Assembly (NCBI GenBank): GCA_013816845.1
Contig: JACDDU010000004.1
Coordinates: 248,001 to 312,000, forward strand
Length of the DNA stretch: 64,000 bases
Direction of reading: 5' to 3'
Origin: Gammaproteobacteria bacterium
GTDB lineage: Bacteria > Pseudomonadota > Gammaproteobacteria > DSM-16500
Shown: positions 46,052-56,248 of the stretch, one piece after another
How positions within the stretch are numbered: the stretch's first letter is position 1
Layout: each line of letters opens with the position of its first letter
Position numbers and translations under genes: made by a program
The notes under the pieces: model-generated
Told to the model about the DNA's origin: nothing
Databases searched by the model: none
Seen by the model: the letters and a program-made list of their open reading frames with translations, nothing else

Positions 46052-46957
46052 ATGATTCATAACCTCACCAAAGTACTAGAGAAATATGGCTTTGCTTCCG
46101 AGCATGCTCTCACACAAGTCCTTGAACTTTTTAACGCCGCAGGCTTTACCCAACCTGAACAATTAGAAAAAGATTTAGTCGTGGCTAGATTGACAGAAGA
46201 CGAAAAAAAAATATTTCTTTCTAATCATTTTAACGCTCGAGAATATGAAGAGAAAGTTGAAGCTTGGTTTGAAGTAGTGGTCAATCAACTTTTAAATTTA
46301 CCGGAAACTCCGACGGTCCATGCTCTGATAAGCAAACTTTCTTCAACTTTGAGTACGGATGCCTATCATAAAATATTTATCTTAGCGAATACAGATCGTG
46401 CTAAATTTTTAGGAAAACATTATGCGGATAAAAACCAGTTAAGGAAATCAGCATCTTGCAAATTCGTAGATGAAATAAAAGATATTAATTACCCATCTTT
46501 ATCTTCTTTAGCTATACCCAATAATGCAGTAAACCAATACACGATGCCCCATATTTATTTCTCGCAACCCGATATAAATCGACACTATCTCGTCGTTTTA
46601 AGTCCACATGATTTCACAACTAAAAACATAAAGACTATTCATAAACAATTTCCGCCACACTATGGTCACTTAGAGATTGTTTGCTCATTAGCTGAATCTG
46701 TATCACAACAAGATTTACTCAATATTTTCTTCCGACACGTTCCTTTGCAACGCCAGAAAACAGAGAAAATAACTTTCTCACCTTTTAATCAAGTTCATCT
46801 TTTAAATAATAATCCTTTGGGATTGACGCAAACCTTTCAGGAAAAAGCGCCCAATCCATCCGCAGTTAAAGGACCACAATCAATTGGATTATTTCACTTT
46901 CACAAAACGCTTACGGCATTAAACAGTGATTCCCCAACACCTGCTTTAAAACCATAA
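46052..46957 (+). CDS. orphan 301-residue protein
   Basis: No family was recognised. The first 130 residues are helical (LTKVLEKYGFASEHALTQVL and following). The middle has short beta-type segments (PHIYFSQPDINRHYLVVLSP, HYGHLEIVCSLAESV), and the C-terminus is polar and Pro/Ser-rich. There is no signal peptide or membrane segment. It has its own consensus sigma-70 promoter and is closed by a good terminator, so it is a single-gene unit expressed in ordinary growth. Confidence 0.7.
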   Translation: MIHNLTKVLEKYGFASEHALTQVLELFNAAGFTQPEQLEKDLVVARLTEDEKKIFLSNHFNAREYEEKVEAWFEVVVNQLLNLPETPTVHALISKLSSTLSTDAYHKIFILANTDRAKFLGKHYADKNQLRKSASCKFVDEIKDINYPSLSSLAIPNNAVNQYTMPHIYFSQPDINRHYLVVLSPHDFTTKNIKTIHKQFPPHYGHLEIVCSLAESVSQQDLLNIFFRHVPLQRQKTEKITFSPFNQVHLLNNNPLGLTQTFQEKAPNPSAVKGPQSIGLFHFHKTLTALNSDSPTPALKP

Positions 46958-46984
46958 GTCGGCTTACGTGTCGCTTTAATAACC

Positions 46985-47009
46985 GGATGACCCAAAATAA
47001 AGGTCATCC
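46985..47009. terminator. bidirectional Rho-independent terminator
   Basis: GGATGACC and GGTCATCC form an eight-pair stem with a nine-base A-rich loop, followed by TCCTAACTTTTTT. It sits between two convergent genes and can serve both. Confidence 0.75.
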
Positions 47010-47028
47010 TCCTAACTTTTTTAAAAAA

Positions 47029-49023
47029 TTATTTTTCTAATGGACTGGAGACATTTAAATTTTCCAAATTGTCACTCACTTCCTGACATTGCTCACCTTT
47101 ACAAACATAAGCGGTGACTTGATCACGTGCTTTTTTCATGGCTAAAGCTTGCGGCAATGCTGTTATATCACTTGGAATAGCCAACACTATATTGTCATTT
47201 GTTTTGAGCTTATTCTTCCAATGGTTAAGTTCAGATTCTTTCCCACGTAATATAATAATCGATGGAGGTTTAAGATACGCTTGCAAAGCTAATAATAAAG
47301 AACAATGTTCTGTCGGGTGTTGTAATAATGCCGATGAGGCAGCATACAATGTCTTTTCAGCAGCTAAAAGATACTGCGTATTACCTAATAAATGCCCCAA
47401 TGTCAGCAATACCTGCGCTGCTACACCATTCCCTGAAGGTATGGCTTCATCCATCATGGTTTTGGGCCGATAAAGCAATTTTTCATGTTGATGCGCTGTA
47501 AAAAAAAAGCCACCCTGGTCATGATCATAAAAATCATTTAAAAGAATATCCGCTAAATCAATGGCAAAATATAAATAATCATTTCGCCAATTAATCTGGA
47601 GCGCAACTAAGAGGGCGTCGATTAAAAAAGAATAATCATCTAAGTAACCCGTAAGGTAACCGCGCCCATCTTTGTAACACGCAAATAATTTCTTATCAGG
47701 TTTCACTTGTGCGTAAATGAAATCAAGTGCACGTAAAGCTGACTGGGTAAAACGGGATTCATTTAATACCTTCCCTGCCGTCAACATCCCTTTAATGGTC
47801 AAAGCATTCCATGCAGTTAATATTTTTTTATCAATGCTCGGTGCAATACGTAGCGCACGCGTAACCATCATTTTCTGTGTGGCTGAAAATAATATTTCTT
47901 TCGCATCGTTAAGGTTTATTTTTAATTGACTGGCCACCGCTTCCAGGGATTCGGCAAGATAGAGATGCCATTGTCCTTCGCAAAGAGGAGGGTGGAGCAA
48001 ACCAAAATAACGCTCAATGAGAGCAAATTCCTCGGCATTCAGTAAACTTTCAAGGGTTTGCTTATGCCATAGATAAAACTTTCCTTCTTCACCCTCAGAG
48101 TCTGCATTCATACTTGAATAATATCCCCCGGCAGGGTCTTGCATATTGTTTTCTAACCAATAAGCAACCGCTCTCGCGATATTGTTAAAATCTACATCTT
48201 TACTTTGACTATACAAGTAAAGAAGCTGACCATTGTCATATAACATTTTTTCAAAATGCGGAATGCGCCACGCTTCATCCACGGTATATCTAAAAAATCC
48301 ACCACCCAGTTGATCCACGATGCCACCTTTTCCCATATGACACATCGTGTCATATGCCATGGGCGAATGTCTTTGAATCAAAAATGCCAGTCGCGTAGGT
48401 TGAGGAAATTTTGGTGCAACCCCAAACCCGCCGTTTATTTTATCGAATTGCTGTTGCATTGTTTGTTCAGCAAGTAGCAAGGGTTCATCATTTAATAAAT
48501 TGACTGGAATCGCATGCTCAGCTTTATTGAGAAAATTAACCAATTCATTGTTTTGTTTTTGTAGGGCGCTAGGATTTTCTTGGTAAGCTTGAGCAACCCG
48601 TTTTAAAATATCTTTAAATGCAGGTAATTGAAAACGCGGCTCAGGAGGAAAGTAAGTTCCACTAAAGAAGGGCACTTGATCTTGGGGTGTGAGAAAGACT
48701 GTTAAAGGCCAGCCACCGCCACTACGCGTCAATAAATAATGTGCTGTCAGGAAAACTTTATCCAAATCAGGTCGCTCTTCCCGGTCGACTTTAATGTTAA
48801 CGAATAACTTGTTCATGAGTTGTGCAGTTTCTACATCCTCAAATGATTCATGCGCCATAACATGACACCAGTGGCAAGCTGCATAACCAATAGAAAGGAG
48901 AATGGGCTTATTTTCCTGCCGCGCCTTTTCAAAAGCTTCTTCGCCCCACGGGTACCATTCGACGGGATTTTCAGCATGTTGCTTGAGGTAGGGACTTGCT
49001 TCGTTAGCTAAATGATTCGACAT
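47029..49023 (-). CDS. thioredoxin-domain protein of the YyaL/SPATA20 family
   Basis: The protein has 664 residues, the usual family length. It opens with the DUF255 thioredoxin-like domain: [20 protein letters not shown], then the CHWC motif (residues 50-53) and DREERPDL. An (alpha/alpha)6-barrel part of the N-acylglucosamine-epimerase/glycosidase type follows ([46 protein letters not shown]). It is found from bacteria to humans. Its biochemical role is unsettled; a redox or sugar function has been proposed. No signal peptide is present, so it is cytoplasmic. Confidence 0.95.
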   Translation of the reverse strand: MSNHLANEASPYLKQHAENPVEWYPWGEEAFEKARQENKPILLSIGYAACHWCHVMAHESFEDVETAQLMNKLFVNIKVDREERPDLDKVFLTAHYLLTRSGGGWPLTVFLTPQDQVPFFSGTYFPPEPRFQLPAFKDILKRVAQAYQENPSALQKQNNELVNFLNKAEHAIPVNLLNDEPLLLAEQTMQQQFDKINGGFGVAPKFPQPTRLAFLIQRHSPMAYDTMCHMGKGGIVDQLGGGFFRYTVDEAWRIPHFEKMLYDNGQLLYLYSQSKDVDFNNIARAVAYWLENNMQDPAGGYYSSMNADSEGEEGKFYLWHKQTLESLLNAEEFALIERYFGLLHPPLCEGQWHLYLAESLEAVASQLKINLNDAKEILFSATQKMMVTRALRIAPSIDKKILTAWNALTIKGMLTAGKVLNESRFTQSALRALDFIYAQVKPDKKLFACYKDGRGYLTGYLDDYSFLIDALLVALQINWRNDYLYFAIDLADILLNDFYDHDQGGFFFTAHQHEKLLYRPKTMMDEAIPSGNGVAAQVLLTLGHLLGNTQYLLAAEKTLYAASSALLQHPTEHCSLLLALQAYLKPPSIIILRGKESELNHWKNKLKTNDNIVLAIPSDITALPQALAMKKARDQVTAYVCKGEQCQEVSDNLENLNVSSPLEK

Positions 49024-49184
49024 ATTTAATCCCGGAATTAATGATTAAACAAATAATTACATTATTTTATAGGCGATGAAAGATTTTTGCGGATTCAAAA
49101 TGATGATTAACCCTTGAAAAATACAATCCTGCCCATATTAATTCTAAGTAACCAAATGAGGTTAGATCGATTGAAGGAGAACCT

Positions 49185-49733
49185 ATGAATAAAAATTTTT
49201 ACGTAAAACTTATTCTTTCTGTGGGTATGACGATTGTCAGTGGCGCATGGGCCGTTCAAGGTATCGCCAAAAATGTAAACTTTTATGACCAACCCGATGC
49301 AAGTAGTAAAGTAGCAGGATCTTATGATACGGAAATGGGCGTCATTCCTATTTTTACACCGAAAGATAGCCTCTGGACTAAAGTTGCAGACCCGCGCAAC
49401 GGTAATGTGGGCTGGGTAAAATCGACCGAACTAGGCAATACGAAAGTGAGCTATCATGTCATTCGCAATAACGAGGGTACGCATGGTTATCAATATATTC
49501 ATTATGGAAATACAACGTCACCTTCCCCGGACGCCATTTCAACTGAAATGAAGCAAATGCAATTAAAGCACCAAGCCTTTCAGCAAGACATGCATAAAAT
49601 GATGCTAAGTATGTTTAAAGAAATGGACCACCCTTGGCCTTTTATTATGCCGGTGGTAGTCGTTCCGGAAAAAGTCTCGACCTTAAAGCAAGAAAAATCG
49701 CCCGCGACTGCCCAAGTTCATAAAAATAAATAA
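49185..49733 (+). CDS. secreted bacterial-SH3 protein
   Basis: The protein has 182 residues with a signal peptide (LILSVGMTIVSGAWA). Residues about 27-85 form a bacterial SH3 domain (VNFYDQPDASSKVAGSY, LWTKVADPRNGNVGWVKSTEL), a fold that commonly binds peptidoglycan or peptides. A Met/Gln/His-rich helix follows (MKQMQLKHQAFQQDMHKMM), then a Pro/Val stretch and a basic tail. The Met/His-rich helix might bind metal. AAGGAG lies just before the ATG. It is divergent from the YyaL-type gene. Confidence 0.8.
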   Translation: MNKNFYVKLILSVGMTIVSGAWAVQGIAKNVNFYDQPDASSKVAGSYDTEMGVIPIFTPKDSLWTKVADPRNGNVGWVKSTELGNTKVSYHVIRNNEGTHGYQYIHYGNTTSPSPDAISTEMKQMQLKHQAFQQDMHKMMLSMFKEMDHPWPFIMPVVVVPEKVSTLKQEKSPATAQVHKNK

Positions 49734-49808
49734 GCAAAAACAATTCACGCTGTGCAGACTTAAAGACTGGATAGCGTGGATTAAATGCAATTTCATGATT
49801 TATAGTTT

Positions 49809-50246
49809 TTAAAATTTTTTAAATTCACCTTTAATATATTTTACCGGAAAAGAAATATAATCTCTGCTGGTTTGTGTTGCGACTTTATTTGCAGGCATCG
49901 AACCCACGGCCATGATATGCGACAAAATTTCATCGACTGCATCACAGTTAATTAAATTTAAAAATTCATTTTTACTTAAAGCAACTTCGACGATGAGAGT
50001 GCGTCCCTTCATCGTCACCGCCATAGTCGGATTCTTTTCAGCGTAAACTTTTTCGATAAAAGCATTTACAGCATGCAAAGAAGGTTGAATACTTCTTAAA
50101 GTTGTTTCAAATTGCGACTTAGCACTATCTGAACCTAATATATTTTTGAATCTTTCCAAAGATAACATTAAGGCATCAAGGCTTGCCATAGGCGCACTGC
50201 CCACAAGAACGATATAAATCTTATTTGATTGGGCAGAGATTTCCAT
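49809..50246 (-). CDS. orphan 145-residue cytoplasmic protein
   Basis: No family was recognised. There is no signal peptide or membrane segment. The sequence alternates beta (NKIYIVLVGSAPM, MAVTMKGRTLIVEVALS) and helical stretches (ASLDALMLSLERFKNIL), consistent with a small alpha/beta domain. AAGGAA precedes the ATG by nine bases. It is divergent from the HAD-family gene. Confidence 0.65.
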   Translation of the reverse strand: MEISAQSNKIYIVLVGSAPMASLDALMLSLERFKNILGSDSAKSQFETTLRSIQPSLHAVNAFIEKVYAEKNPTMAVTMKGRTLIVEVALSKNEFLNLINCDAVDEILSHIMAVGSMPANKVATQTSRDYISFPVKYIKGEFKKF

Positions 50247-50397
50247 GGCAAAGTTTCCTTAAAGTATGAGAAAAACAGATAAGTAAGACCACCAAACTGC
50301 GTATTATTTTAACATAGAAAATTTGGGAATAATAAAGAAGAAGTTGAAGGCGTTTAGCGCTGTCACAGGGATAATTTTAATTGAAGGAATAAAATTG

Positions 50398-51177
50398 ATG
50401 TTTAGACATTCTAAAATTCCACTAGGAATATTTGAAGCTCCCCGATTACGCAACATGCTTAAATATTGCCAGTTTAATAGTGTGATCATTTTTGATTTAG
50501 ACAATACCGTTATCGAATCAACCCAAGCTTTATGCAGTGATCAATGGTTTGTCGGCTTACTCAAATATGCTGCAACGATGATCACTGATGAGGCAGAAGT
50601 CCGCACCCTTGTCCTATCCATTTATCATGCTGCTCAACATTACGCTAAAATGCAAAAGGTAGAAAAAAATACTTTGAAAATCATCAATGCTTTGCAAGCA
50701 ATTGGCTTGCCTGTTATTGCTTTAACCGCACGGAGTACATCCATTGCCGAACCCACCCTTCGTCAATTAAAGGACATCGATTTAGCATTCTCCAAAAACC
50801 TATATCCCAAGTCATTGGCAATCCATAACAACGAAAATAAATCATCCACTTATCGAGATGGTATTATTTTTTGTGATGGATGCAATAAAGGGGCAATTCT
50901 CATTAACTTTTTTAAACAAATTGGTTTCCGCCCTCTCCATATCGTCATGGTTGATGATCAGCTGAAAAACTTAAACACTGTTCAATCTTTTCTTGAACCA
51001 AGTGGTATTCCTTTTGCTGGTTTACGTTATGCGTTTCTAGATTTAAAAACTCAACAAGTTGATTTGCTTGCAGCCAATCAACAGTTACAAACTATAATTG
51101 AAATGTTACCGATTGAAGCTCAAGAGGCTGCTTATAAATTACAATTAATTGACTCTAAATCAAGTCTCAAGCCTTAA
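50398..51177 (+). CDS. DUF2608-like HAD-superfamily protein
   Basis: The protein has 259 residues from the ATG at 50398, preferred because GAAGGAAT stands before it; an upstream TTG would add 25 unlikely residues. HAD motif I is IIFDLDNTVIES (D33, D35, T37), motif II is VIALTARSTS, and motif III/IV is HIVMVDDQLKNL. The pattern and length match DUF2608, known mainly from Legionella, Coxiella and chlamydiae. HAD proteins of this type are assumed to be phosphatases. No signal peptide is present in the chosen form. Confidence 0.85.
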   Translation: MFRHSKIPLGIFEAPRLRNMLKYCQFNSVIIFDLDNTVIESTQALCSDQWFVGLLKYAATMITDEAEVRTLVLSIYHAAQHYAKMQKVEKNTLKIINALQAIGLPVIALTARSTSIAEPTLRQLKDIDLAFSKNLYPKSLAIHNNENKSSTYRDGIIFCDGCNKGAILINFFKQIGFRPLHIVMVDDQLKNLNTVQSFLEPSGIPFAGLRYAFLDLKTQQVDLLAANQQLQTIIEMLPIEAQEAAYKLQLIDSKSSLKP

Positions 51178-51225
51178 ATAATTCTGGCGTAGACTATTTT
51201 ATAAACATTTTGGAAGCATAATCTT

Positions 51226-52464
51226 TTACCAACTCATGAATGTTCCCACACATCCGGCCAACAAACCAAAGCCTGAGGTAATGCATAAAACAGTACCTAC
51301 AAAAATGCTATACCAACCCTTTAAAGCATATTGTGGGGGTAGGGCGCGTTTAGCTAAAAGAAATAAAAACATGAGTACCATAGGAAGCAAAATAGCATTC
51401 ATGACTTGGATAGCCACACTTAACGCGACCAAATACTTAGCGTTACTATAAATTAGCAGAGCACATAAGATTAATATAAAAATATAAGAACCATAAAACC
51501 ACGGTGCAGATTTTGGATGATCGCTTAGGGAGTGACGGAAGCCCATCATTTCTCCGATTCCCCAAGCTGCTGTTAATGACACAACTATCGTTGCAACGAT
51601 AGCGGCTCCCGCCATTGCTAAAGCAAATAAAGTAAGACCATAAAAAGACCCTAGCTTAGGAATCACTGCATTACTAAACTCGGTGATATTTTGAAGTGGC
51701 ATATTTGGATTGACTTGACCCAGGGTGACGGTGGCAAGTACTAAAACTGAAGCCATGATAACCTGAGTTAAAACAGCGCCCATGGCCGTATCCCAACGCG
51801 CTGCACGTAAATGATTTATTTTAAGCCCTTTATCAACTACGGCAGATTGTTGAAAAAAAATCATCCAGGGCATCAAGACAGCTCCAATATTGCCTGCGAC
51901 TAAATATAAATAGGAAGTATTCCCCAAAGGAATATCAACCATTTCATATACCCAGCCGGTTCCACCGGGATGAGCAAGCCAAGCAAGCAAAACAAAAATA
52001 ATTTCAAAAATTCCTACACAAATTGCAATCCGCTCAATCGAACGGTAAGAACCCGTCCATATCATAAGGGTAAGTAAACTAACGACCGTTACTAATGTTT
52101 TCCCGGGTGCAATGCCAAATAAATCACCCACAGCTACTAATCCACTCAGCTCGGTTAGCAATGCGCCGATGCAGCAAATCACGAGCGTCACGACTGAAAT
52201 CCAAGCACTCCACGAACCAAAGTATTCTTTAATTAACTCCCCATGTCCCTTACCGGTTGCTAAACCTAAACGTAGGGTTAATTCTTGCGCCATAAATAAA
52301 ACAGGCACTAGAATAATTTGCAAAAGTAATAAACGATATCCCCAAGTTGCACCACTTTGCGCAGATAAAATTAAACTGCCTGCGTCCGTATCGGCTAACA
52401 TCACCAGTAAACCGGGCCCAATTAATGAAACTCTAGAGAAAAAACTAAATCGCGTTACTGTCAT
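51226..52464 (-). CDS. NRAMP-family divalent-metal transporter
   Basis: The protein has 412 residues and about eleven membrane helices. The first helix has LADTDAGSLI in place of the canonical DPGN, and helix 6 has GAVLMPWMIFFQQSA with the Met-Pro pair. GKGHGELIKEYFG and GLATG are also family signatures. The ADTDAG variant belongs to a distinct bacterial subgroup, so the ion (Mn, Fe or Mg) is uncertain. The gene lies 33 bases after the bicupin gene on the same strand, and AGGGAAG precedes its ATG, so the two are probably one operon. Confidence 0.92.
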   Translation of the reverse strand: MTVTRFSFFSRVSLIGPGLLVMLADTDAGSLILSAQSGATWGYRLLLLQIILVPVLFMAQELTLRLGLATGKGHGELIKEYFGSWSAWISVVTLVICCIGALLTELSGLVAVGDLFGIAPGKTLVTVVSLLTLMIWTGSYRSIERIAICVGIFEIIFVLLAWLAHPGGTGWVYEMVDIPLGNTSYLYLVAGNIGAVLMPWMIFFQQSAVVDKGLKINHLRAARWDTAMGAVLTQVIMASVLVLATVTLGQVNPNMPLQNITEFSNAVIPKLGSFYGLTLFALAMAGAAIVATIVVSLTAAWGIGEMMGFRHSLSDHPKSAPWFYGSYIFILILCALLIYSNAKYLVALSVAIQVMNAILLPMVLMFLFLLAKRALPPQYALKGWYSIFVGTVLCITSGFGLLAGCVGTFMSW

Positions 52465-52497
52465 TTCTACTTCCCTGTAGAAAAATTTCGTGCATCA

Positions 52498-53556
52498 TTA
52501 CTTTGATTTGAGGGGGATGAGGTAAGGACTCTTTGTTTTAAAATTTAAATGTTTCAAGGGGTCACCGGTATTTTGTAGATTTCCATACTGCATCATAGCA
52601 GCTTGTCGAATCATGTCTGGGAAAAAGCTTGTGGCAACGGATAAAGATACTTCTGGCTGTGGATTTGCTTTAGTGAAAAAAGCAATAACTTCAAAATCAG
52701 TGTTTGAAGTATTGATAAAAGTATGCAAAAAACCTGCGGGCACATAAAAATAATCAAACATTTTGACAGCGATAGGCGTAGGCTCTGATCCCGCCATGAT
52801 GAGATGGAACGTTCCTGTGCCTTGAGCCACGACGTACAAGGTACCAACATCAGGATACCAAATCGCATCACGCGCAACATTAGGTTTTAATTTGGCGCGC
52901 AAGATAGAAATATTTTCGAGGATAGCCCAATTACTTTGAATACCCCACACAACTGAGCCAATTAATTTTTCATCAAATAACGGCGTGACTTTAGCCAGAT
53001 CAAAACCATATGGACTTGCAGTTAAGACGTGCCTTAACTCCGGAAGAGGAGGGAATTTCCCCACCAGCGGATTGCTAGTCGTACCTTGCCAATTGAGTAA
53101 TTCAGTATGAGGGGAAGTATAAGCATCGCGTAAGGGCGCGGGGATCCCATTGAAGGCGACAGGTAAATCGATATCTTGTGGTGTATCTGAACTAAACCCA
53201 ACAAACAATTGCGCGGGTTTATCACCCACATTATTAAGAGAATGCAATGCTGCTTGCGGGATGAACCAACACATCCCTGCAGATAAAGTAAAAACCGCAC
53301 TCTCACCAGGTGAGCGCCAAATAATAACTTCGATAGTACCTGAGACAACATAGCCTAATTCTGAAGCATTGGGATGCCAGTGCGGCAACCGCATTGAAGC
53401 ATCCCAAACCTCCAATGCATAACAAGTGACCCCTGCAAGGGCCGCGAAATTATTTTTATCAACAATAAAAGCTTTGCCAACATTGTTGGTAATCGTCGGA
53501 GAAATCACATCAGTTGTCTGCAGATGAAAAGCTGTTACGAGGCTACTTTTGTCCAT
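52498..53556 (-). CDS. bicupin protein related to oxalate-decarboxylase-type cupins
   Basis: The protein has 352 residues in two cupin domains. The first has an intact metal site: LPHWHPNASELGYV, then PQAALHSL. The second (AIWYPDVGTLYVV, then VPAGFLHTF) keeps only the last His and so cannot bind metal in the usual way. Bicupins of this layout include Mn-dependent oxalate decarboxylases and oxidases, but substrate residues could not be checked. No signal peptide is present. The same-strand NRAMP gene 33 bases downstream suggests a metal (perhaps Mn) supply partner. Confidence 0.85.
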   Translation of the reverse strand: MDKSSLVTAFHLQTTDVISPTITNNVGKAFIVDKNNFAALAGVTCYALEVWDASMRLPHWHPNASELGYVVSGTIEVIIWRSPGESAVFTLSAGMCWFIPQAALHSLNNVGDKPAQLFVGFSSDTPQDIDLPVAFNGIPAPLRDAYTSPHTELLNWQGTTSNPLVGKFPPLPELRHVLTASPYGFDLAKVTPLFDEKLIGSVVWGIQSNWAILENISILRAKLKPNVARDAIWYPDVGTLYVVAQGTGTFHLIMAGSEPTPIAVKMFDYFYVPAGFLHTFINTSNTDFEVIAFFTKANPQPEVSLSVATSFFPDMIRQAAMMQYGNLQNTGDPLKHLNFKTKSPYLIPLKSK

Positions 53557-53798
53557 GCTATTTTCATCCCTTGTTTTATTTATTATAAAGGTTTCAGTGT
53601 TGATGATGAAAATTTATTTTTAGTATATAAAAATAGATTCCCCCAATGGATGATTTTTCAATTAATTAACGAGTTAGCAGGTTTTAGGCATAAAAAATAT
53701 GAATGAAAAAGGGGAGGTGCCTTAAATTAGAGCACAATAACTGCTTAATTTTTTACTATTAATGATTAAAAATAACTTATTTATTTTAATTAAAAACG

Positions 53799-54512
53799 TT
53801 AAATATACTCATCTATTTTGAGATTGAAATGACGTCTGGCTCTTTGTATTTGAGATTTAAATTGATTAATCGAATTGAGATCGGCAGCTGTAAAGTTATG
53901 AAAAAAAGAAGCGTGATCTTCCGATTGAAATTGAGTGATGTTATTTTTTAATTCACTAGGAAATTGTTGATTGCCGATGATGATGGGTGTGGGTAAATTA
54001 CTGACATGAAATAACTCATGAACCTTTTTTGCAGCAGTAGGATTTTTTTCTAAATAAATATCCCATACCGTGGAACCATCAACAGCTCCCGATGCTGTTT
54101 TCAATAATAAATCTTCAAATCCGTTAGTCTCGACAAATTTAATAACAGTATCTTGCGGAACTAAATCTATTAAATAAATGAGAGGCGCCCAATAACTCGT
54201 TGTGCAGTATTCATTAACCCGACCTAATGAAAAGTTTTTAATTTCTTCAATAGTCATATTCTTTGTTGTAACAAAATTAGATTGCAATACACTTTTATTA
54301 TCGGGACCAAAAAGTGCTTGCGCAATAATTTCATACTGACTTATATAAGGAAGTGTTCCCGCAGGAATAAACATTGCAGCTAATTGACCTTGATCATAAG
54401 CATCAATCATTTGTGACAAATCATGATAGGGTTTAATTTCACATCCAATCTTTGCTGCAAAATCACTCGGCAATCCAAGGTTATCATCATAGCCTAATGT
54501 AATTTTTCCCAT
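53799..54512 (-). CDS. PhnD-like periplasmic-binding-fold protein without export signal
   Basis: The protein has 237 residues from the ATG at 54512, chosen because AAGGAG lies six bases before it; the longer form with a hydrophobic start lacks a ribosome site. The sequence has the order of type-2 substrate-binding folds such as PhnD: ITLGYDDNLGLPSDFAAKIG, AAMFIPAGTLPYI, LGRVNEYCTTSYWAPLIYL, GAVDGSTVWDIYL. These normally bind phosphonate or similar anions for an ABC transporter. Here there is no signal peptide, ATPase or permease, so it may be a cytoplasmic sensor or ligand buffer. Confidence 0.75.
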   Translation of the reverse strand: MGKITLGYDDNLGLPSDFAAKIGCEIKPYHDLSQMIDAYDQGQLAAMFIPAGTLPYISQYEIIAQALFGPDNKSVLQSNFVTTKNMTIEEIKNFSLGRVNEYCTTSYWAPLIYLIDLVPQDTVIKFVETNGFEDLLLKTASGAVDGSTVWDIYLEKNPTAAKKVHELFHVSNLPTPIIIGNQQFPSELKNNITQFQSEDHASFFHNFTAADLNSINQFKSQIQRARRHFNLKIDEYI

Positions 54513-54569
54513 GCCAATCTCCTTAAGCGCAAGGCGCAATATTAATATGATAACAGAGGAATTATACAA

Positions 54570-54941
54570 AGTGTAAAGGGCGAGATTCAGAATCTAGTCA
54601 CGTATTCGGAAATTATTTTAACTCAATACGTTAGCGCCATAAAGTAATCGGTAAAAATTTCAGAGATCTAGATTAGCTCTAAACCTTAGAGGTATGTCCC
54701 CTAAGATGTAATGCGTGCAGTCGCTCAATTCATCAGTAAAATTTTTCACAAGAATATGGTGTTCAAGCCTATTGCCTCAAATTTCTCTCTTCTTATCACC
54801 AAAATTAGGTCGGGCGCTTTTAGCTCATTAAGCGCATGAAACTCTTTATTTAAAATATATAGCTCCCTATGTATGTTGACTTTACTAAGTCATGGTTTTA
54901 AAGTATGCAAATGAATTTTTAAATGAATACTAGGAATATCT
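54570..54941. other. 372-bp intergenic region, nothing recognised
   Basis: No coding frame, RNA or clear regulatory palindrome was recognised. It separates the divergent PhnD-like and leucine-rich-repeat genes, so both promoters must lie here. Confidence 0.5.
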
Positions 54942-56213
54942 ATGTCAACTCAAAAAATCATGACCAAACGTTTATCACTACTATTACTCAATTCTTTACT
55001 CACCGTCCTTCCAACCAACTACGCGCTAGCTAATCAGTGCATAACCAATATTGACGATCATGCCCATCATATGCATTTACCAACAAGTCGAAGTTGTACA
55101 TTAGATTTATCCCATTGCAATATAACGATCGAGCAAATACCCACCATCATTGCTTATATAAAAAAGGATGATTTTAATCGTATTGATTTAGCAGATAATG
55201 ATATCAATGAACAAGGGATCAATAAGTTAATCGAAGCAAATATGGAGGCCTATAGCATCAATTTAAGTAAAAATAATATTTCTGATAAGAGTGCTGCTAT
55301 GCTAGCCAATAGTAGTAATATTAGCCAATTATATTTGAATGATAATAATATTACGGATAAAGGAGCAATTGCATTAGCTAAAAATACTAAAATAATTAAT
55401 TTACAATTAAATCATAATCAAATCGGTAATGCCGGATTAAAAGAACTTGCGAAAAATGTGAAGTTGCAAACACTAGGAGTTGCTCATAATCAATTTGACG
55501 CAGAAGGATTAGTAGCATTCACGCAAAACAATGTTATTGACAGTTTAAATATTTCTGATAACCATTTAAATTATACTGCTGCAGATATCATAGCTAAAAT
55601 GCCTCAACTTAAATTTTTATATGCCAATAACAATCAATTCTCTGATAAAGGCGCTGTCGCTTTAGCTAAGAAAGCTACGCGATTTATCGATATAAACCTG
55701 GCTGAGAATAATATTGGTGATGTAGGCGCTAACGCGTTATCACGTTTAGAAACAACATATTTAAATTTAAATAATAATCATATTAGTGCACGAGGGGCGC
55801 AAGCATTAGCTAAAAATGATACCGTGCGTACCTTGCAATTAAATAATAATGAAATTGGTGATACTGGTATTGCTAGTTTTAGCAATAATCGAACGCTCAC
55901 CTACCTATACGTAGATCATAATCACATTACTGCGAGTGGTGTTAAACGCTTGACACAGACAAAGTTGCACGATTTACACATCAATGATAATGAAGTTGGG
56001 GACGAAGGCATGGCCGCCTTAAATAAATTATATTTAGAATTTATTTATATCCGCAATAACAATTTACATGATGCAGCAGTAAAACCCTTTATTAATTTTT
56101 GTGCCTTAAGATTAATTGATATTAGTAATAATCATATTAGTCACAATGCGATTGATAAATTGCGAGAATCATGTGGTTATAAAAAAGTGATTGCTGATCA
56201 TAATGATGGTTAA
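54942..56213 (+). CDS. secreted leucine-rich-repeat protein
   Basis: The protein has 423 residues. A Sec signal peptide ends at NYALA-NQC. Residues about 70-415 are 14 leucine-rich repeats of 23-24 residues with the pattern 'xLxLxxNxIxDxGaxALAkn' (LYLNDNNITDKGAIALAKN, LQLNHNQIGNAGLKELAKN, LNLNNNHISARGAQALAKN). This is the ribonuclease-inhibitor-like class, which forms a curved protein-binding surface. A Cys-containing cap precedes the repeats. The mature protein would act in the periplasm or outside the cell. AGGA stands before the ATG. A protein-kinase gene follows after 35 bases, probably in the same operon. Confidence 0.9.
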   Translation: MSTQKIMTKRLSLLLLNSLLTVLPTNYALANQCITNIDDHAHHMHLPTSRSCTLDLSHCNITIEQIPTIIAYIKKDDFNRIDLADNDINEQGINKLIEANMEAYSINLSKNNISDKSAAMLANSSNISQLYLNDNNITDKGAIALAKNTKIINLQLNHNQIGNAGLKELAKNVKLQTLGVAHNQFDAEGLVAFTQNNVIDSLNISDNHLNYTAADIIAKMPQLKFLYANNNQFSDKGAVALAKKATRFIDINLAENNIGDVGANALSRLETTYLNLNNNHISARGAQALAKNDTVRTLQLNNNEIGDTGIASFSNNRTLTYLYVDHNHITASGVKRLTQTKLHDLHINDNEVGDEGMAALNKLYLEFIYIRNNNLHDAAVKPFINFCALRLIDISNNHISHNAIDKLRESCGYKKVIADHNDG

Positions 56214-56248
56214 TGTAATCACCTAATGCAACAAAAGGGATATCAAAA

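Noticed and set aside
47138-47473. 111-codon plus-strand frame inside the YyaL-type gene
   Set aside because: Antisense shadow of a well-conserved gene.
52112-52480. 122-codon plus-strand frame inside the NRAMP gene
   Set aside because: Antisense shadow; the transporter is unambiguous on the other strand.
53524-53706. 60-codon plus-strand frame upstream of the bicupin gene
   Set aside because: No ribosome site, atypical composition, and overlaps the likely promoter region of the bicupin gene.
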